NCBI RefSeq assembly: GCF_900156605.1
Contig: NZ_FTOA01000001.1
Coordinates: forward strand, 248,001-312,000
DNA length: 64,000 nt
DNA from: Insolitispirillum peregrinum
Lineage (GTDB): Bacteria > Pseudomonadota > Alphaproteobacteria > Rhodospirillales > Rhodospirillaceae
Direction of reading: 5' to 3'
Each line of letters begins with the position of its first letter. Position 1 is the first letter of the stretch. Position numbers and translations under genes: made by a program. The notes below the pieces were generated by a model. That model ran no database searches, had not been told where the DNA came from, and saw only the letters and a program-made list of their open reading frames with translations. This document shows, in pieces, positions 33,581 through 41,729 of the stretch.

Positions 33581-36550
33581 ATGCAGCGTGAGACAGAAGC
33601 GGGCGGTGGGCCGCCTGACAGGCAGACCCGGAACGTGACGACCCGGACATGGGCAGTGTACGGGGTCATTTGTGTGATCGGGCTGGCCTTGATCGGGGGC
33701 GTTGCCTTTTGGTGGCAGCATAATGAAGCCGAGATGCCTCTGGAGCAGGGGCATCGCCAGTTGCTGGAGGGGCGGGATGTTCTGGTCGCCTTGAACCAGC
33801 TCGGCTATGAAGTTCGGGGTTTGGGTCTGGCGTTGGCTCTGGCTGATGCAACGGCCGGGGCAGACGGGCTGGAACCTGCGGCGCGGGGGATCACGCAGAG
33901 CCTGCTGCTGATCGATCAGACCCTGCCGTTATTGAAAAGAAACTTCCCGGAGATTGTTCCCGGTATCGGTGACATTCAGGCGTCGCTGATGGCCTACCGC
34001 GAGCTGGTGGCCGGGGTGTCACCCGGTCATGTCGTGACCGATGCCCAAAAGGACCGCCTGAAAAAAGCACGCCTCAGCCTCGCCGGATGGGAGCCTTTGC
34101 TGGCTGGCTTTCACCAGTCTGCCGAGCAGGTCTTGCAGGGGTTTGTTGAGGATCACCAACAGCAGGAAAATCGTGTCTGGAGCGGATTCCTGCTGGCTTT
34201 GGCCGGTGTGGTTGCAGGCTTTCTGCTGGTCCTGTTCATGTGGCAGCGTCGTTTGAACAAAAACCAGCTGTACCCCTTTTATGAGCAACTGTTTCAGGGA
34301 AGCTATGCCATCGAGCTGCTGCTTGATCCGCAGGATGGCTCCATTCTGGATGCGAACCCGGCCGCCGTTGCCTTTTATGGCTGGGACTTGCAAGCTTTGC
34401 GGACGATGAACATTCAGGATGTTAACTGTCTGTCGAAAGATGAAATTGCCCGTGAAATGGCTTTGGCACGGCAAGAGCAGCGCAATCATTTCCATTTCCG
34501 CCATCGTCTGGCCAACGGCGAAATCCGCGATGTCGAAGTGTGGTCTACACCGTTTACGGTCGAAGGACGGGCGATTCTCAGCTCGATCATTCACGATGTC
34601 ACCCAGCACCGGGTGGCCGAGCGTGATCTGGAACGGTCGCGCCAGCGATACCGCGATGTGGTCGAGGCTTCGGTGCAGGGGTTCTGGTTTGTCGCGCCAA
34701 GGAGCGGTCTGGTGCTGGACGTCAATCAGGCTCTGTGCGAGCTGTTGGGGTGCCCGCGTGAAGACATTCTGGGCAAATCCTTCATCAGTTTTGTTCACCC
34801 CGAAGACCAGTCGGGGGTGCGCGAGCGTTTTTCGCTGGCCGATAAAACAAAGCATCGTGTTTATGATGTCCGACTGAAGACAGCGGCGGGAGATATTCGC
34901 CATACCCGTTTCCATGCGACGTCGCTGTGGTCAGAGGAGCACGAACTGACCGGTTCCTATGCCTTTGTTGACGATATTACCGAACGCAAGAAGGCGCGTG
35001 AGGCGTTGCAGGACAGTCAGCAACATTTGGCGATTGTTATCGAGGCCGGGCAGATCGGGGTGTGGGAGTATTACCCGGCCAGCAATGAAATGTGGTTTTC
35101 GCCGGAATGGAAAGCGCAGCTGGGCTATCTGGACCACGAATTCCCCAATACCCGGCAGGCGTGGGACGGCGCTGTTCTTCCCGAAGATGGTGCTCTGGCG
35201 TTGCAAAGCCTGACGTCGCTGGCAGACCGGGGCAATCAGGACAAGACGATCGAGCTGTCGTTGCGCTATCGTCATCGCGATGGGCATCTGGTCTATGCCC
35301 GCTGTTGTGCGCGGGCTGTTTATGATGCTCAAGGGGCCGTCGAACGCTTTATTGCGGCCCATCTGGACCTGACATCGCAATTTGAAAACCAGGAAATGCT
35401 GGCCCGGATCAATGCCCAGACGGCGTTGATTCTTGACAGTGCCAGCAACGGGGTGCTGGGCGTTGATGACAGCGGACGGGTGACGCTGGTCAACGGGGTT
35501 GGTCAGCAGATGCTGGGGATGATGGCGCAGGACGTCATCGGGCGCCCGGTGGATCAGGTCCTGCGTTTGACGGATCGCATGGGGCGGGCTCTGGCGATGC
35601 GGGGCAACGAAGGGGATGCTGCCTGCCCGGTGTCTTTCGTTTTACGGACCGGCGAGGCACTGTCCGCTGTCGAAGCGCTGCTGTGGGATGCGCAGACCAC
35701 CCAGTTGCGGGCGGTTGAGCTGGGTGTAGCGCCGCTGCGCTGGCAGGGGCAAATCTCGGGCGCGGTGGTCAGTCTGTATGACGTCAGCAGCCTGCAGCAA
35801 CAGCGGCAGGATCTGGAGCGGTCAAACAACGATCTGGAGCAGTTTGCTTACGTTGCTTCGCATGACCTGCAAGAGCCGTTGCGAACCATCACCAGCTATC
35901 TGACGCTGTTGCGGCGGCGGTATTCTCCGTTGCTGGACGAAGACGGTCAGACTTTTATTGCAACGGCCGTTGACGGGGCGTACCGCATGAGCACCATGAT
36001 CCGTGACCTGCTGGAATATTCCCGCGTTGGGCGGAAAGGGGTGGAAATGGTCCCGTTGGACCTGACGCACATTACCCGCGAAGCGGTGGACAATTTACGG
36101 ATCGCCATCGAAGACGTCGGAGCCGACGTGGCGATTCAGTCAGACATGCCGCTGGTCATGGCCGACCGGGGCCAGTTGGTCAGTTTGCTGCAAAACCTGG
36201 TGGGAAATGCCATCAAGTATCGTGATCCTGCGCGACCGGTTCAGGTCTGGGTGCGTGCGATCACCGATGGATCGCAGGGGTGCAGGGTCGAGGTGGAAGA
36301 CCGTGGCATCGGGATCGAAGACAGCTATTTTGAACGGATCTTCCAGCCTTTCCAGCGTCTGCACACCCGGGAAAAATACGAAGGAAACGGTATTGGGCTG
36401 GCCATTTGCCGTAAAATTGCCCGGCTGCATGGCGGTGACTTGACGGTTTCTTCCGAGCCGGGTAAGGGGAGCATCTTTACGTTTACCCTGGCGCTGGCCT
36501 CTGCCCCATCGCCGCAGATGCCTCCCCCGGCGAAAGAGAGCGAGCTGTGA
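33581..36550 (+). CDS. Multi-PAS sensor histidine kinase
   Basis: This is a 989-aa kinase. It has two membrane helices (about 22-42 and 205-225) around a periplasmic helical sensor of about 160 residues, then at least three or four PAS/PAC units (IELLLDPQDGSILDANPAAVAFYG; GLVLDVNQALCELLGC; GVWEYYPASNEMWFSPEWKAQLGY; GVLGVDDSGRVTLVNGVGQQML). These are followed by H761 in VASHDLQEPLRTITSYLTLL and an HATPase (NAIKYRDPARP, DRGIGIED, GNGIGLAICRKI). The ATG at 33581 has AGGAAAGGACGCC upstream. The phytochrome-type H-box is shared with the kinase at 30868. It overlaps the next gene by 4 nt. Confidence 0.91.
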   Translation: MQRETEAGGGPPDRQTRNVTTRTWAVYGVICVIGLALIGGVAFWWQHNEAEMPLEQGHRQLLEGRDVLVALNQLGYEVRGLGLALALADATAGADGLEPAARGITQSLLLIDQTLPLLKRNFPEIVPGIGDIQASLMAYRELVAGVSPGHVVTDAQKDRLKKARLSLAGWEPLLAGFHQSAEQVLQGFVEDHQQQENRVWSGFLLALAGVVAGFLLVLFMWQRRLNKNQLYPFYEQLFQGSYAIELLLDPQDGSILDANPAAVAFYGWDLQALRTMNIQDVNCLSKDEIAREMALARQEQRNHFHFRHRLANGEIRDVEVWSTPFTVEGRAILSSIIHDVTQHRVAERDLERSRQRYRDVVEASVQGFWFVAPRSGLVLDVNQALCELLGCPREDILGKSFISFVHPEDQSGVRERFSLADKTKHRVYDVRLKTAAGDIRHTRFHATSLWSEEHELTGSYAFVDDITERKKAREALQDSQQHLAIVIEAGQIGVWEYYPASNEMWFSPEWKAQLGYLDHEFPNTRQAWDGAVLPEDGALALQSLTSLADRGNQDKTIELSLRYRHRDGHLVYARCCARAVYDAQGAVERFIAAHLDLTSQFENQEMLARINAQTALILDSASNGVLGVDDSGRVTLVNGVGQQMLGMMAQDVIGRPVDQVLRLTDRMGRALAMRGNEGDAACPVSFVLRTGEALSAVEALLWDAQTTQLRAVELGVAPLRWQGQISGAVVSLYDVSSLQQQRQDLERSNNDLEQFAYVASHDLQEPLRTITSYLTLLRRRYSPLLDEDGQTFIATAVDGAYRMSTMIRDLLEYSRVGRKGVEMVPLDLTHITREAVDNLRIAIEDVGADVAIQSDMPLVMADRGQLVSLLQNLVGNAIKYRDPARPVQVWVRAITDGSQGCRVEVEDRGIGIEDSYFERIFQPFQRLHTREKYEGNGIGLAICRKIARLHGGDLTVSSEPGKGSIFTFTLALASAPSPQMPPPAKESEL

Positions 36551-37251
36551 CCCCTGACTGGTCAGACAAGGCACTTCAGGACCGCGTGCTGTACCGTGAC
36601 CGGCTGATCATGGTGATCAACAAGCCTGCCGGGTTACCTGTGCATCCCGGTCCCGGAGGTGGTCCAACGGTTGAGGACTGGTTTCCGCGCCTCTGCTTTG
36701 AGCACCCGCGGCCTCCGGCTTTGGCCCACCGGCTTGACCGTGATACGGCGGGCTGCCTTGCTCTGGGGCGCAGCCAAAAGGGTCTGAGCCGTCTGGGCAA
36801 ACTGTTTGAGCAACGCAAAATCCAGAAAGTGTATTGGGCGGTTGTGCAGGGCGTTCCGGCTGAAGACAGCGGTATCGTTGACCTGCCGTTGGCCAAGGTC
36901 AACGGCCAGCGGGGCTGGAAAATGAAGGCTGATCGTCAGACAGGCCAACCGGCGGTGACCGAATGGCGCCTGTTGGGGCACAACGAACGGCGAACCCTGA
37001 GCTGGCTGGAATGTCGTCCGCAAACGGGACGGACGCACCAGATTCGTGTGCATTGCCAGATCATGGGGCTGCCGCTGGTGGGGGACCCGGTCTATGGCCC
37101 GGCCAGCGGAGACGAGGCTCCCCCGATGATGCATCTGCTGGCGCGATCCCTGACCATCCCGCTGTACAGCGACAAGCCTCCGGTCATGGCCGAGGCTCCG
37201 GTACCGTCCCACATGCAGCAGGCACTGGCGGCCTGTGGCTGGCAAAAATAA
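36547..37251 (+). CDS. RluA-family pseudouridine synthase
   Basis: This is a 234-aa RNA-modifying enzyme. The catalytic Asp is in AHRLDRDTAG; NKPAGLPVHPG and the C-terminal RPQTGRTHQIRVHCQIMGLPLVGDP are also typical. It lacks an S4 domain, so it is a short RluA/TruC-type enzyme whose target (tRNA or rRNA) cannot be read from sequence. The start is GTG, overlapping the kinase stop as GTGA. Coupling of an RNA-modifying enzyme to a sensor kinase is unexpected and may be chance packing. Confidence 0.92.
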   Translation: MTPDWSDKALQDRVLYRDRLIMVINKPAGLPVHPGPGGGPTVEDWFPRLCFEHPRPPALAHRLDRDTAGCLALGRSQKGLSRLGKLFEQRKIQKVYWAVVQGVPAEDSGIVDLPLAKVNGQRGWKMKADRQTGQPAVTEWRLLGHNERRTLSWLECRPQTGRTHQIRVHCQIMGLPLVGDPVYGPASGDEAPPMMHLLARSLTIPLYSDKPPVMAEAPVPSHMQQALAACGWQK

Positions 37252-37261
37252 CCCTGTCCGT

Positions 37262-37537
37262 TCAGGACGCGGACACCGGCGAGGAAACCCGTTTGGCGCA
37301 GGGATCGTCTACGACAGGGGCATCGTGCGGTTCGTGGGTGACGACCAGCGGCGGCGCCCCTTGCAGCAGGCGCCGATCAACCCAGATGGTCAGCACCACG
37401 GCCACGGGCAGCAGCACGACCGCCTGAATCAGCATTTCGTACAAAGCGAAAGAGGGAAAAAACGCCCTGACGGTCGCGGCGACGCTGACCGTAACTGATT
37501 CCCATATCAGAATGAACAGGCCCGTATTCATCAACAT
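37262..37537 (-). CDS. Small two-helix membrane protein
   Basis: This is a 91-aa protein that I do not recognise. It has two predicted membrane helices (NTGLFILIWESVTVSVAATV and MLIQAVVLLPVAVVLTIWV) and a short polar C-terminus. I prefer the ATG at 37537, which has AGGAG 6 nt upstream, over one at 37588. It is convergent with the pseudouridine synthase, 10 nt away. Coding status is likely from the ribosome site and hydrophobic pattern but not certain. Confidence 0.55.
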   Translation of the reverse strand: MLMNTGLFILIWESVTVSVAATVRAFFPSFALYEMLIQAVVLLPVAVVLTIWVDRRLLQGAPPLVVTHEPHDAPVVDDPCAKRVSSPVSAS

Positions 37538-38043
37538 CACCGGCTCCTGCAGGCTTTGCCCGTGCGATACAAAGGGGGGAGCTGTCATGCGATGCCCGCA
37601 GACGGCATGATGGCATCGCGGGGGCTTGGGCCATCATGCTGGATACATTGTAGGCATGAACAACCAGCCCCCACAATCAGACAAATAGGAGGGGGAAATG
37701 GACTTTTTATAAACAATGGGGGAACGGGCTTATGACAGAAGGCGTAAATCCATATTTTTCTTAGGATTGTGAAAAAGTATAGATGGATATATGCCATTGT
37801 AATTTTATCAGCGCTTGCTATCTCTCTTTTCATCATGAGTGCGTCATATTGTATTGCATTGCATTATTTTTTTGTTTTATAAAAATTACATCAATTTGAT
37901 ACTATTGCTAACATCTTCAGATTGCAGTGGAAATGATCGACCTGCTTTGGTTTGCAGGCGGGTGCACGCAACGCGCCTGCAACAGGCCGTGCGATACGCT
38001 TGAAACCACCATATGCCTGAAACAATGACAAAAGGGGATGCTG
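37538..38043. other. AT-rich intergenic region
   Basis: This is a 506-bp stretch without a convincing gene. 37680-37920 is markedly AT-rich for this genome, with runs such as TTTTTTTGTTTTATAAAAATTACATC around 37866-37891. It should hold the promoter of the monooxygenase-like gene at 38044. I cannot fix a specific iron-responsive box. Confidence 0.5.
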
Positions 38044-38358
38044 ATGTTTATTGCGATGAATCGGTTCCGTATTCGCAAAGGCTGCGGACTGGATTTTGAG
38101 GCGATCTGGGACAAGCGCGAAAGCAACCTGCCCGAAGTGCCTGGGTTTATCGAATTCCATCTGGTCCGTGGCCCGGAATACGAAGACCATATCCTGTATG
38201 CGACTCATGTCCTTTGGGACAGCCGGGCCTCGTTCGAGGCCTGGACACAGTCCGAAGCCTTCCGCCGCTCGCATGCTGGTGCGCGCAGCTCCCGCGATAT
38301 CTATGTCGGCCCGCCGCAGTTCGAGGGCTTTGAAGTGCTCAGGGTTGAGAAGAAATAG
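38044..38358 (+). CDS. Antibiotic-biosynthesis/heme-degrading monooxygenase-like protein (ABM fold)
   Basis: This is a 104-aa ABM-fold protein with MFIAMNRFRIRKG, then WDKRESNLPEVPGFIEFHLVRGPE, HVLWDSRASFEAWTQSEAFR and the terminal FEGFEVL. This pattern resembles the IsdG/HmuD-like group linked to heme use in alphaproteobacteria, which would act as a dimer in the cytoplasm. The ATG at 38044 has AAGGGG 6 nt upstream; an ATG at 38038 lies too close to that site. No heme transport genes are adjacent, so heme breakdown is inference. Confidence 0.85.
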   Translation: MFIAMNRFRIRKGCGLDFEAIWDKRESNLPEVPGFIEFHLVRGPEYEDHILYATHVLWDSRASFEAWTQSEAFRRSHAGARSSRDIYVGPPQFEGFEVLRVEKK

Positions 38359-38359
38359 A

Positions 38360-38445
38360 GTTTGTCAGGGAAAAGTGGGAACCGGTTTTCCCGCCCGGCA
38401 AACGGCAGGGAACACCAGTTTGTCAGGGAAAAGTGGGAACCGGTT
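38360..38445. repeat. Family B repeat, two direct 28-bp copies
   Basis: Two identical 28-bp units (38360-38387 and 38418-38445) contain AGGGAAAAGTGGGAACCGGTT, at a 58-bp offset. They fill the gap between the convergent genes ending at 38358 and 38455. Confidence 0.82.
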
Positions 38446-38454
38446 CCGGGCGCT

Positions 38455-39096
38455 TTATACCGGCTGGTCCGCGCGTACTGCCTGTGCCAGTGCCAATTCC
38501 AGTCGAGCGGCATTCATCGGGACACAATACGCTGGCCTGCCACGTTCGAAGCGCCATCCTTCAGACAGAGGGCCCGCATCGACAGCATCAAAGCCAAAGG
38601 CGTCATAGAGGCTGAGGACGATGGCTTTGGCGTCGGTATCATCACCGGCAATCGGCAGGGCGCGGCGGTCAGATAAACCGCCGGGATGGCCGTCACTTTC
38701 GAGGTCGTTCATGGTGATGGCGTTGAAGGCCTTGATGATCCGGGAGTGAGGGAGATGCTGTGCCAGCAGTTCGCTGGTCGTGGTCGAACCCGTGTCGAGG
38801 GCGGGAATACTGCCATCCCGTTCCGGATAATAGTTATTCGTATCGATCACCACTTTACCTGCGAGGGGGGCGACAGGAACCGCCTGATAGGCGGCGAGGG
38901 GAATGGCCACTACAGTAATGTCCCCAAAGGCTGCTGCCTCCTCGACCGTCCCTGCCTCGCAGCCAATGCCATATTTGAGACTGAACAGCGTCTGGGGACC
39001 GCGCGAATTGCTCAGCATGACCTGATGCCCTGACCGAACAGCCAGTTTGCCGATGGCGCGACCAACACATCCTGCGCCGATAATGCCAATTTTCAT
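38455..39096 (-). CDS. NADPH-dependent F420-reductase-like oxidoreductase
   Basis: This is a 213-aa protein. It has an N-terminal Rossmann motif MKIGIIGAGCVGRAIGKLAV, then VMLSNSRGPQTL (an NADPH-selective loop with Ser-Arg), VVIDTNNYYPERDG, and KAFNAITMNDL. It belongs to the NADP_oxidoreductase (F420-dependent) family, but bacteria of this type lack F420, so another substrate is likely. The ATG has GGAGAAACACG upstream. It is divergent from the LysR gene, which probably controls it. Confidence 0.88.
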   Translation of the reverse strand: MKIGIIGAGCVGRAIGKLAVRSGHQVMLSNSRGPQTLFSLKYGIGCEAGTVEEAAAFGDITVVAIPLAAYQAVPVAPLAGKVVIDTNNYYPERDGSIPALDTGSTTTSELLAQHLPHSRIIKAFNAITMNDLESDGHPGGLSDRRALPIAGDDTDAKAIVLSLYDAFGFDAVDAGPLSEGWRFERGRPAYCVPMNAARLELALAQAVRADQPV

Positions 39097-39228
39097 CGTG
39101 TTTCTCCGTGGATGAGAGCCGTGAGCGCAAAAACGGAAACCGGTTTTTTGCAAAATCACTGCGATCAAACAAAAGGTTAGGCTGGCGTGTATGCGTCAGA
39201 TCACAGGACACGACAGTTGGTGGGAAAG

Positions 39229-39307
39229 AATGGGTTACCGCCCAGACCCGTTTGGGGCCTGAAGGCCCCGGCTAGGTGTGGAGCAGCGCTTCACGTCCTT
39301 GTTTTTT
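39229..39307. repeat. Family A repeat, copy 3
   Basis: It contains GGGGCCTGAAGGCCCC and GGAGCAGCGCTTC, then CCTTGTTTTTT, the same order as the right half of copy 2. It sits between the divergent oxidoreductase and LysR genes, with a family B-like fragment near 39122-39150. The rest of this 295-bp gap shows nothing else. Confidence 0.7.
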
Positions 39308-39391
39308 AAGATGCAGCGGCAGTTTAATTGGCACTGTTTTCCGGATAAATTGGCTATATGGCACGACATTCCCAACTGTCAGGAGGCAATC

Positions 39392-40315
39392 ATCGACAGA
39401 CTCACCAGTATGGCCGTTTTCATCAAGGCTGCTGATCTGGGGTCGTTCGCGGCTGCCGCCGAGGCGATGGGCATGTCACCGCAAATGGTCGCCAAGCATG
39501 TGGTCTTTCTGGAAGACCGGCTGGGGACGACCTTGCTCCACCGGACCACGCGGCGGCAGAGCTTAACCGACGTCGGCAGGGCATATTATGAGCGCTGCAA
39601 GCACTTGCTTCTGGATGCCGAGGCCGCTGAATCCATTGCTCAGGACATGCGGTCGCAGCCCAGGGGCGTACTGCGGGTCAATGCGCCGGTGACATTCGGC
39701 ACCTTTAGCCTCGCCCCGTTTGTGACACGCTACCTTGACCGATATCCCGACATGCGGATTGATTTGACCCTCAACGACCGCTTCGTTGATCCGCTGGAGG
39801 AGGGGTATGAGGTGCTGGTGAGGATCGGTGAGGTCGAGGATGCCGGGCTGGTCGCGCGCCCGCTGGCACCATACCGACTGATCACCTGTGCCTCTCCGGA
39901 CTATCTGGCACGACGGGGTATACCGCAGACGCCAGCCGATCTGGAGCAGCACGAGTGCCTGGCCTATGCCTATGGGGGGACCTCGCTTCCCTGCCGCTGG
40001 GTGTTCACCCGTGGCGGGAAGAGTGAAGAAGTGCGCGCCAACGGGCGCATCCGCAGCAACGACTGGAAGGCGTTGCTGTACGCGGCACTGGCTGGCTATG
40101 GCATTACGTTGGGACCAAAGAGCGTGCTGGACAGTGAACTTGCCGCAGGGCGGCTGGTCCGGGTTCTGGCCGACTACGAAGGGCCCGCTCGCCCGATGCA
40201 CGTCCTCTATCCGACCGGTCGACGTCCGACAGTCAAGATAAAGAGCTTTGTGGATGCTGTCGTTACGGAATTCGGGGGGCCTGAGCCGGAGCATTGCACG
40301 AAGACCGGTTTATGA
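39392..40315 (+). CDS. LysR-family transcriptional regulator (unusual start)
   Basis: This is a regulator of about 308 aa. The N-terminal helix-turn-helix (FIKAADLGSFAAAAEAMGMS, then VFLEDRLGTTLLHRTTRR) is followed by a substrate-binding domain. The usual start of this subfamily, M-DRLTSMAVF, here has ATC (39392) instead of ATG. A perfect AGGAGG lies 5 nt before that ATC. The nearest ATG (39410) is 23 nt after AGGAGG and would lose six conserved residues; an ATG at 39311 has no ribosome site. Non-canonical AUC initiation is the best reading. It is divergent from the NADP oxidoreductase gene. Confidence 0.85.
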   Translation: MDRLTSMAVFIKAADLGSFAAAAEAMGMSPQMVAKHVVFLEDRLGTTLLHRTTRRQSLTDVGRAYYERCKHLLLDAEAAESIAQDMRSQPRGVLRVNAPVTFGTFSLAPFVTRYLDRYPDMRIDLTLNDRFVDPLEEGYEVLVRIGEVEDAGLVARPLAPYRLITCASPDYLARRGIPQTPADLEQHECLAYAYGGTSLPCRWVFTRGGKSEEVRANGRIRSNDWKALLYAALAGYGITLGPKSVLDSELAAGRLVRVLADYEGPARPMHVLYPTGRRPTVKIKSFVDAVVTEFGGPEPEHCTKTGL

Positions 40316-40334
40316 TCTTCGCGCAATGGCTCAG
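40281..40334. terminator. Long palindrome at the LysR 3' end (family B-derived)
   Basis: CTGAGCC at 40281, GCATTGC at 40291 and CGAAGA at 40299 pair with TCTTCG, GCAATG and GGCTCAG on the right, leaving a 4-nt bulge and a CCGGTTTATGA loop. The left arm is inside the LysR coding region. It lies between two convergent genes and could end both transcripts. Confidence 0.6.
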
Positions 40335-40337
40335 GGA

Positions 40338-41468
40338 TCAGGCTATGGTCAGCGTGGCAGACAGGGTGTTCATCCGGCTGAGTAAATATTCCAGATCGTG
40401 CCTGTCGAGATCGACGCCCAGATCGCCATACTGGGTCAGCACGCGTTCAAGCAGACGGCGCTGATAGCGTTCCAGATCGTTGGCACCGCAGTCATAGTCT
40501 GTTTCGCGGATGACATCGATGGCAGCCCGTATCGCGGGCAGCAGGCTGGGAGGCAGGGAAGCCTTTTCAAAAATACCGTTCAGCCCCAGAGAGCCGCTGT
40601 CGTGGATCAGGATGCGGGCGTTGATCACCGGCACGCCACTTTTGATCGACATGGCATATTCAAAGAACTTGAGGTCACCCATGCACAGCGACCGCACGAT
40701 GATGGACGGGGTCAGGCGACCGTGGTCCTGCATCTGCTGGACCAGCCGTTCAACCTCATCTTCGGCGCTTTCCGACGACAGGGTGATCACCGCCCGTTCG
40801 CGTGACTGCACAACCAGATCGGCGGCAATGTCGGCGGGCAGTTCGTGGTTTTGCAGGATATGGTCCTGCAACACTTCGGATACCCGGTGAACAAGGCGTT
40901 CGGAAACGGTGATCGGCAGATAGGCGCGGTGGACCAGCGGGGCCTGTACCGACGGATCGTCACCAAAGCGTTCCACCAGTTCCAGCATGGTGCCTTCGCT
41001 GATGTGGGCGCTTTCGTTGGCGGCCAGAGTGGCGGCCACTTCGGCATCGCCTTCGCTGACCAGCTCGGACGCGATGTCTTCACTCAGATTGTCACGACGG
41101 GCCACGGCCTTTTGACGACCGGGATCATGGGCGTGAATGATCTCTTTCAGGTCGTCTGCGGTCAGAACCTGTGAAAATTCGATCACCGGCAGGGCAACAC
41201 GATCCACGTCGCTGGCCAGGGTGCGGGCGACATCGTGGGGGACCCGGGGATTGTCCTTGAGGTTCAGCGCCAGGGATTCGCGGACACGAACCTCGGCATC
41301 ACGCAGCATCAGGCGAAAGATGTCTTCTGCCAGTTGCCGTTCGGATGTGCTGAGGCTGGGAGTATCATACTGCATCGCCAGTTTGCGGGCAGTATCGGCG
41401 CGCACGTCGCCGGACGGATCCCGCAGGAGCCGTGCCACATCCTCAGCTGTGAGTTTTTGTTCCGCCAT
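40338..41468 (-). CDS. DUF2336 domain protein
   Basis: This is a 376-aa protein, all helical and HEAT-like, with repeated units (LLRDPSGDVRADTARKLA; LMLRDAEVRVRESLALNL; ALPVIEFSQVLTADDL). It matches the DUF2336 family common in alphaproteobacteria and of unknown function. It has no signal peptide, so it is cytoplasmic. Some relatives lie near chemotaxis or cell-cycle genes; here the neighbours give no clue. The upstream gap (41469-41729) shows only possible promoter sequence. Confidence 0.9.
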   Translation of the reverse strand: MAEQKLTAEDVARLLRDPSGDVRADTARKLAMQYDTPSLSTSERQLAEDIFRLMLRDAEVRVRESLALNLKDNPRVPHDVARTLASDVDRVALPVIEFSQVLTADDLKEIIHAHDPGRQKAVARRDNLSEDIASELVSEGDAEVAATLAANESAHISEGTMLELVERFGDDPSVQAPLVHRAYLPITVSERLVHRVSEVLQDHILQNHELPADIAADLVVQSRERAVITLSSESAEDEVERLVQQMQDHGRLTPSIIVRSLCMGDLKFFEYAMSIKSGVPVINARILIHDSGSLGLNGIFEKASLPPSLLPAIRAAIDVIRETDYDCGANDLERYQRRLLERVLTQYGDLGVDLDRHDLEYLLSRMNTLSATLTIA

Positions 41469-41729
41469 GATAAAGGCCTAATGTTATCAAATCGCTACTG
41501 AGACAGAGGACGCCGGTACCCCTGCCGGATACCCCGCCTGAGCGGGACGGTCGCGCGGCAGGCGGCTCCTTTGTGTGACCAAGAGCAGGATACCCTTATT
41601 CCCTCTCCCTGTATATATGACAGAGCAGACACGTCGTCAGTGATGGTGAGCACTGGTGACGGTTTTTCGCGTTGCCGGTGTATGTTCCGGCCACGGATCG
41701 GCGGCAACAGGGCAGGGAGCAGGGCGCCG

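Noticed and set aside
37585-37836. An 83-codon minus-strand frame in the AT-rich gap
   Set aside because: There is no ribosome site, the composition is irregular, and it runs across probable promoter DNA.
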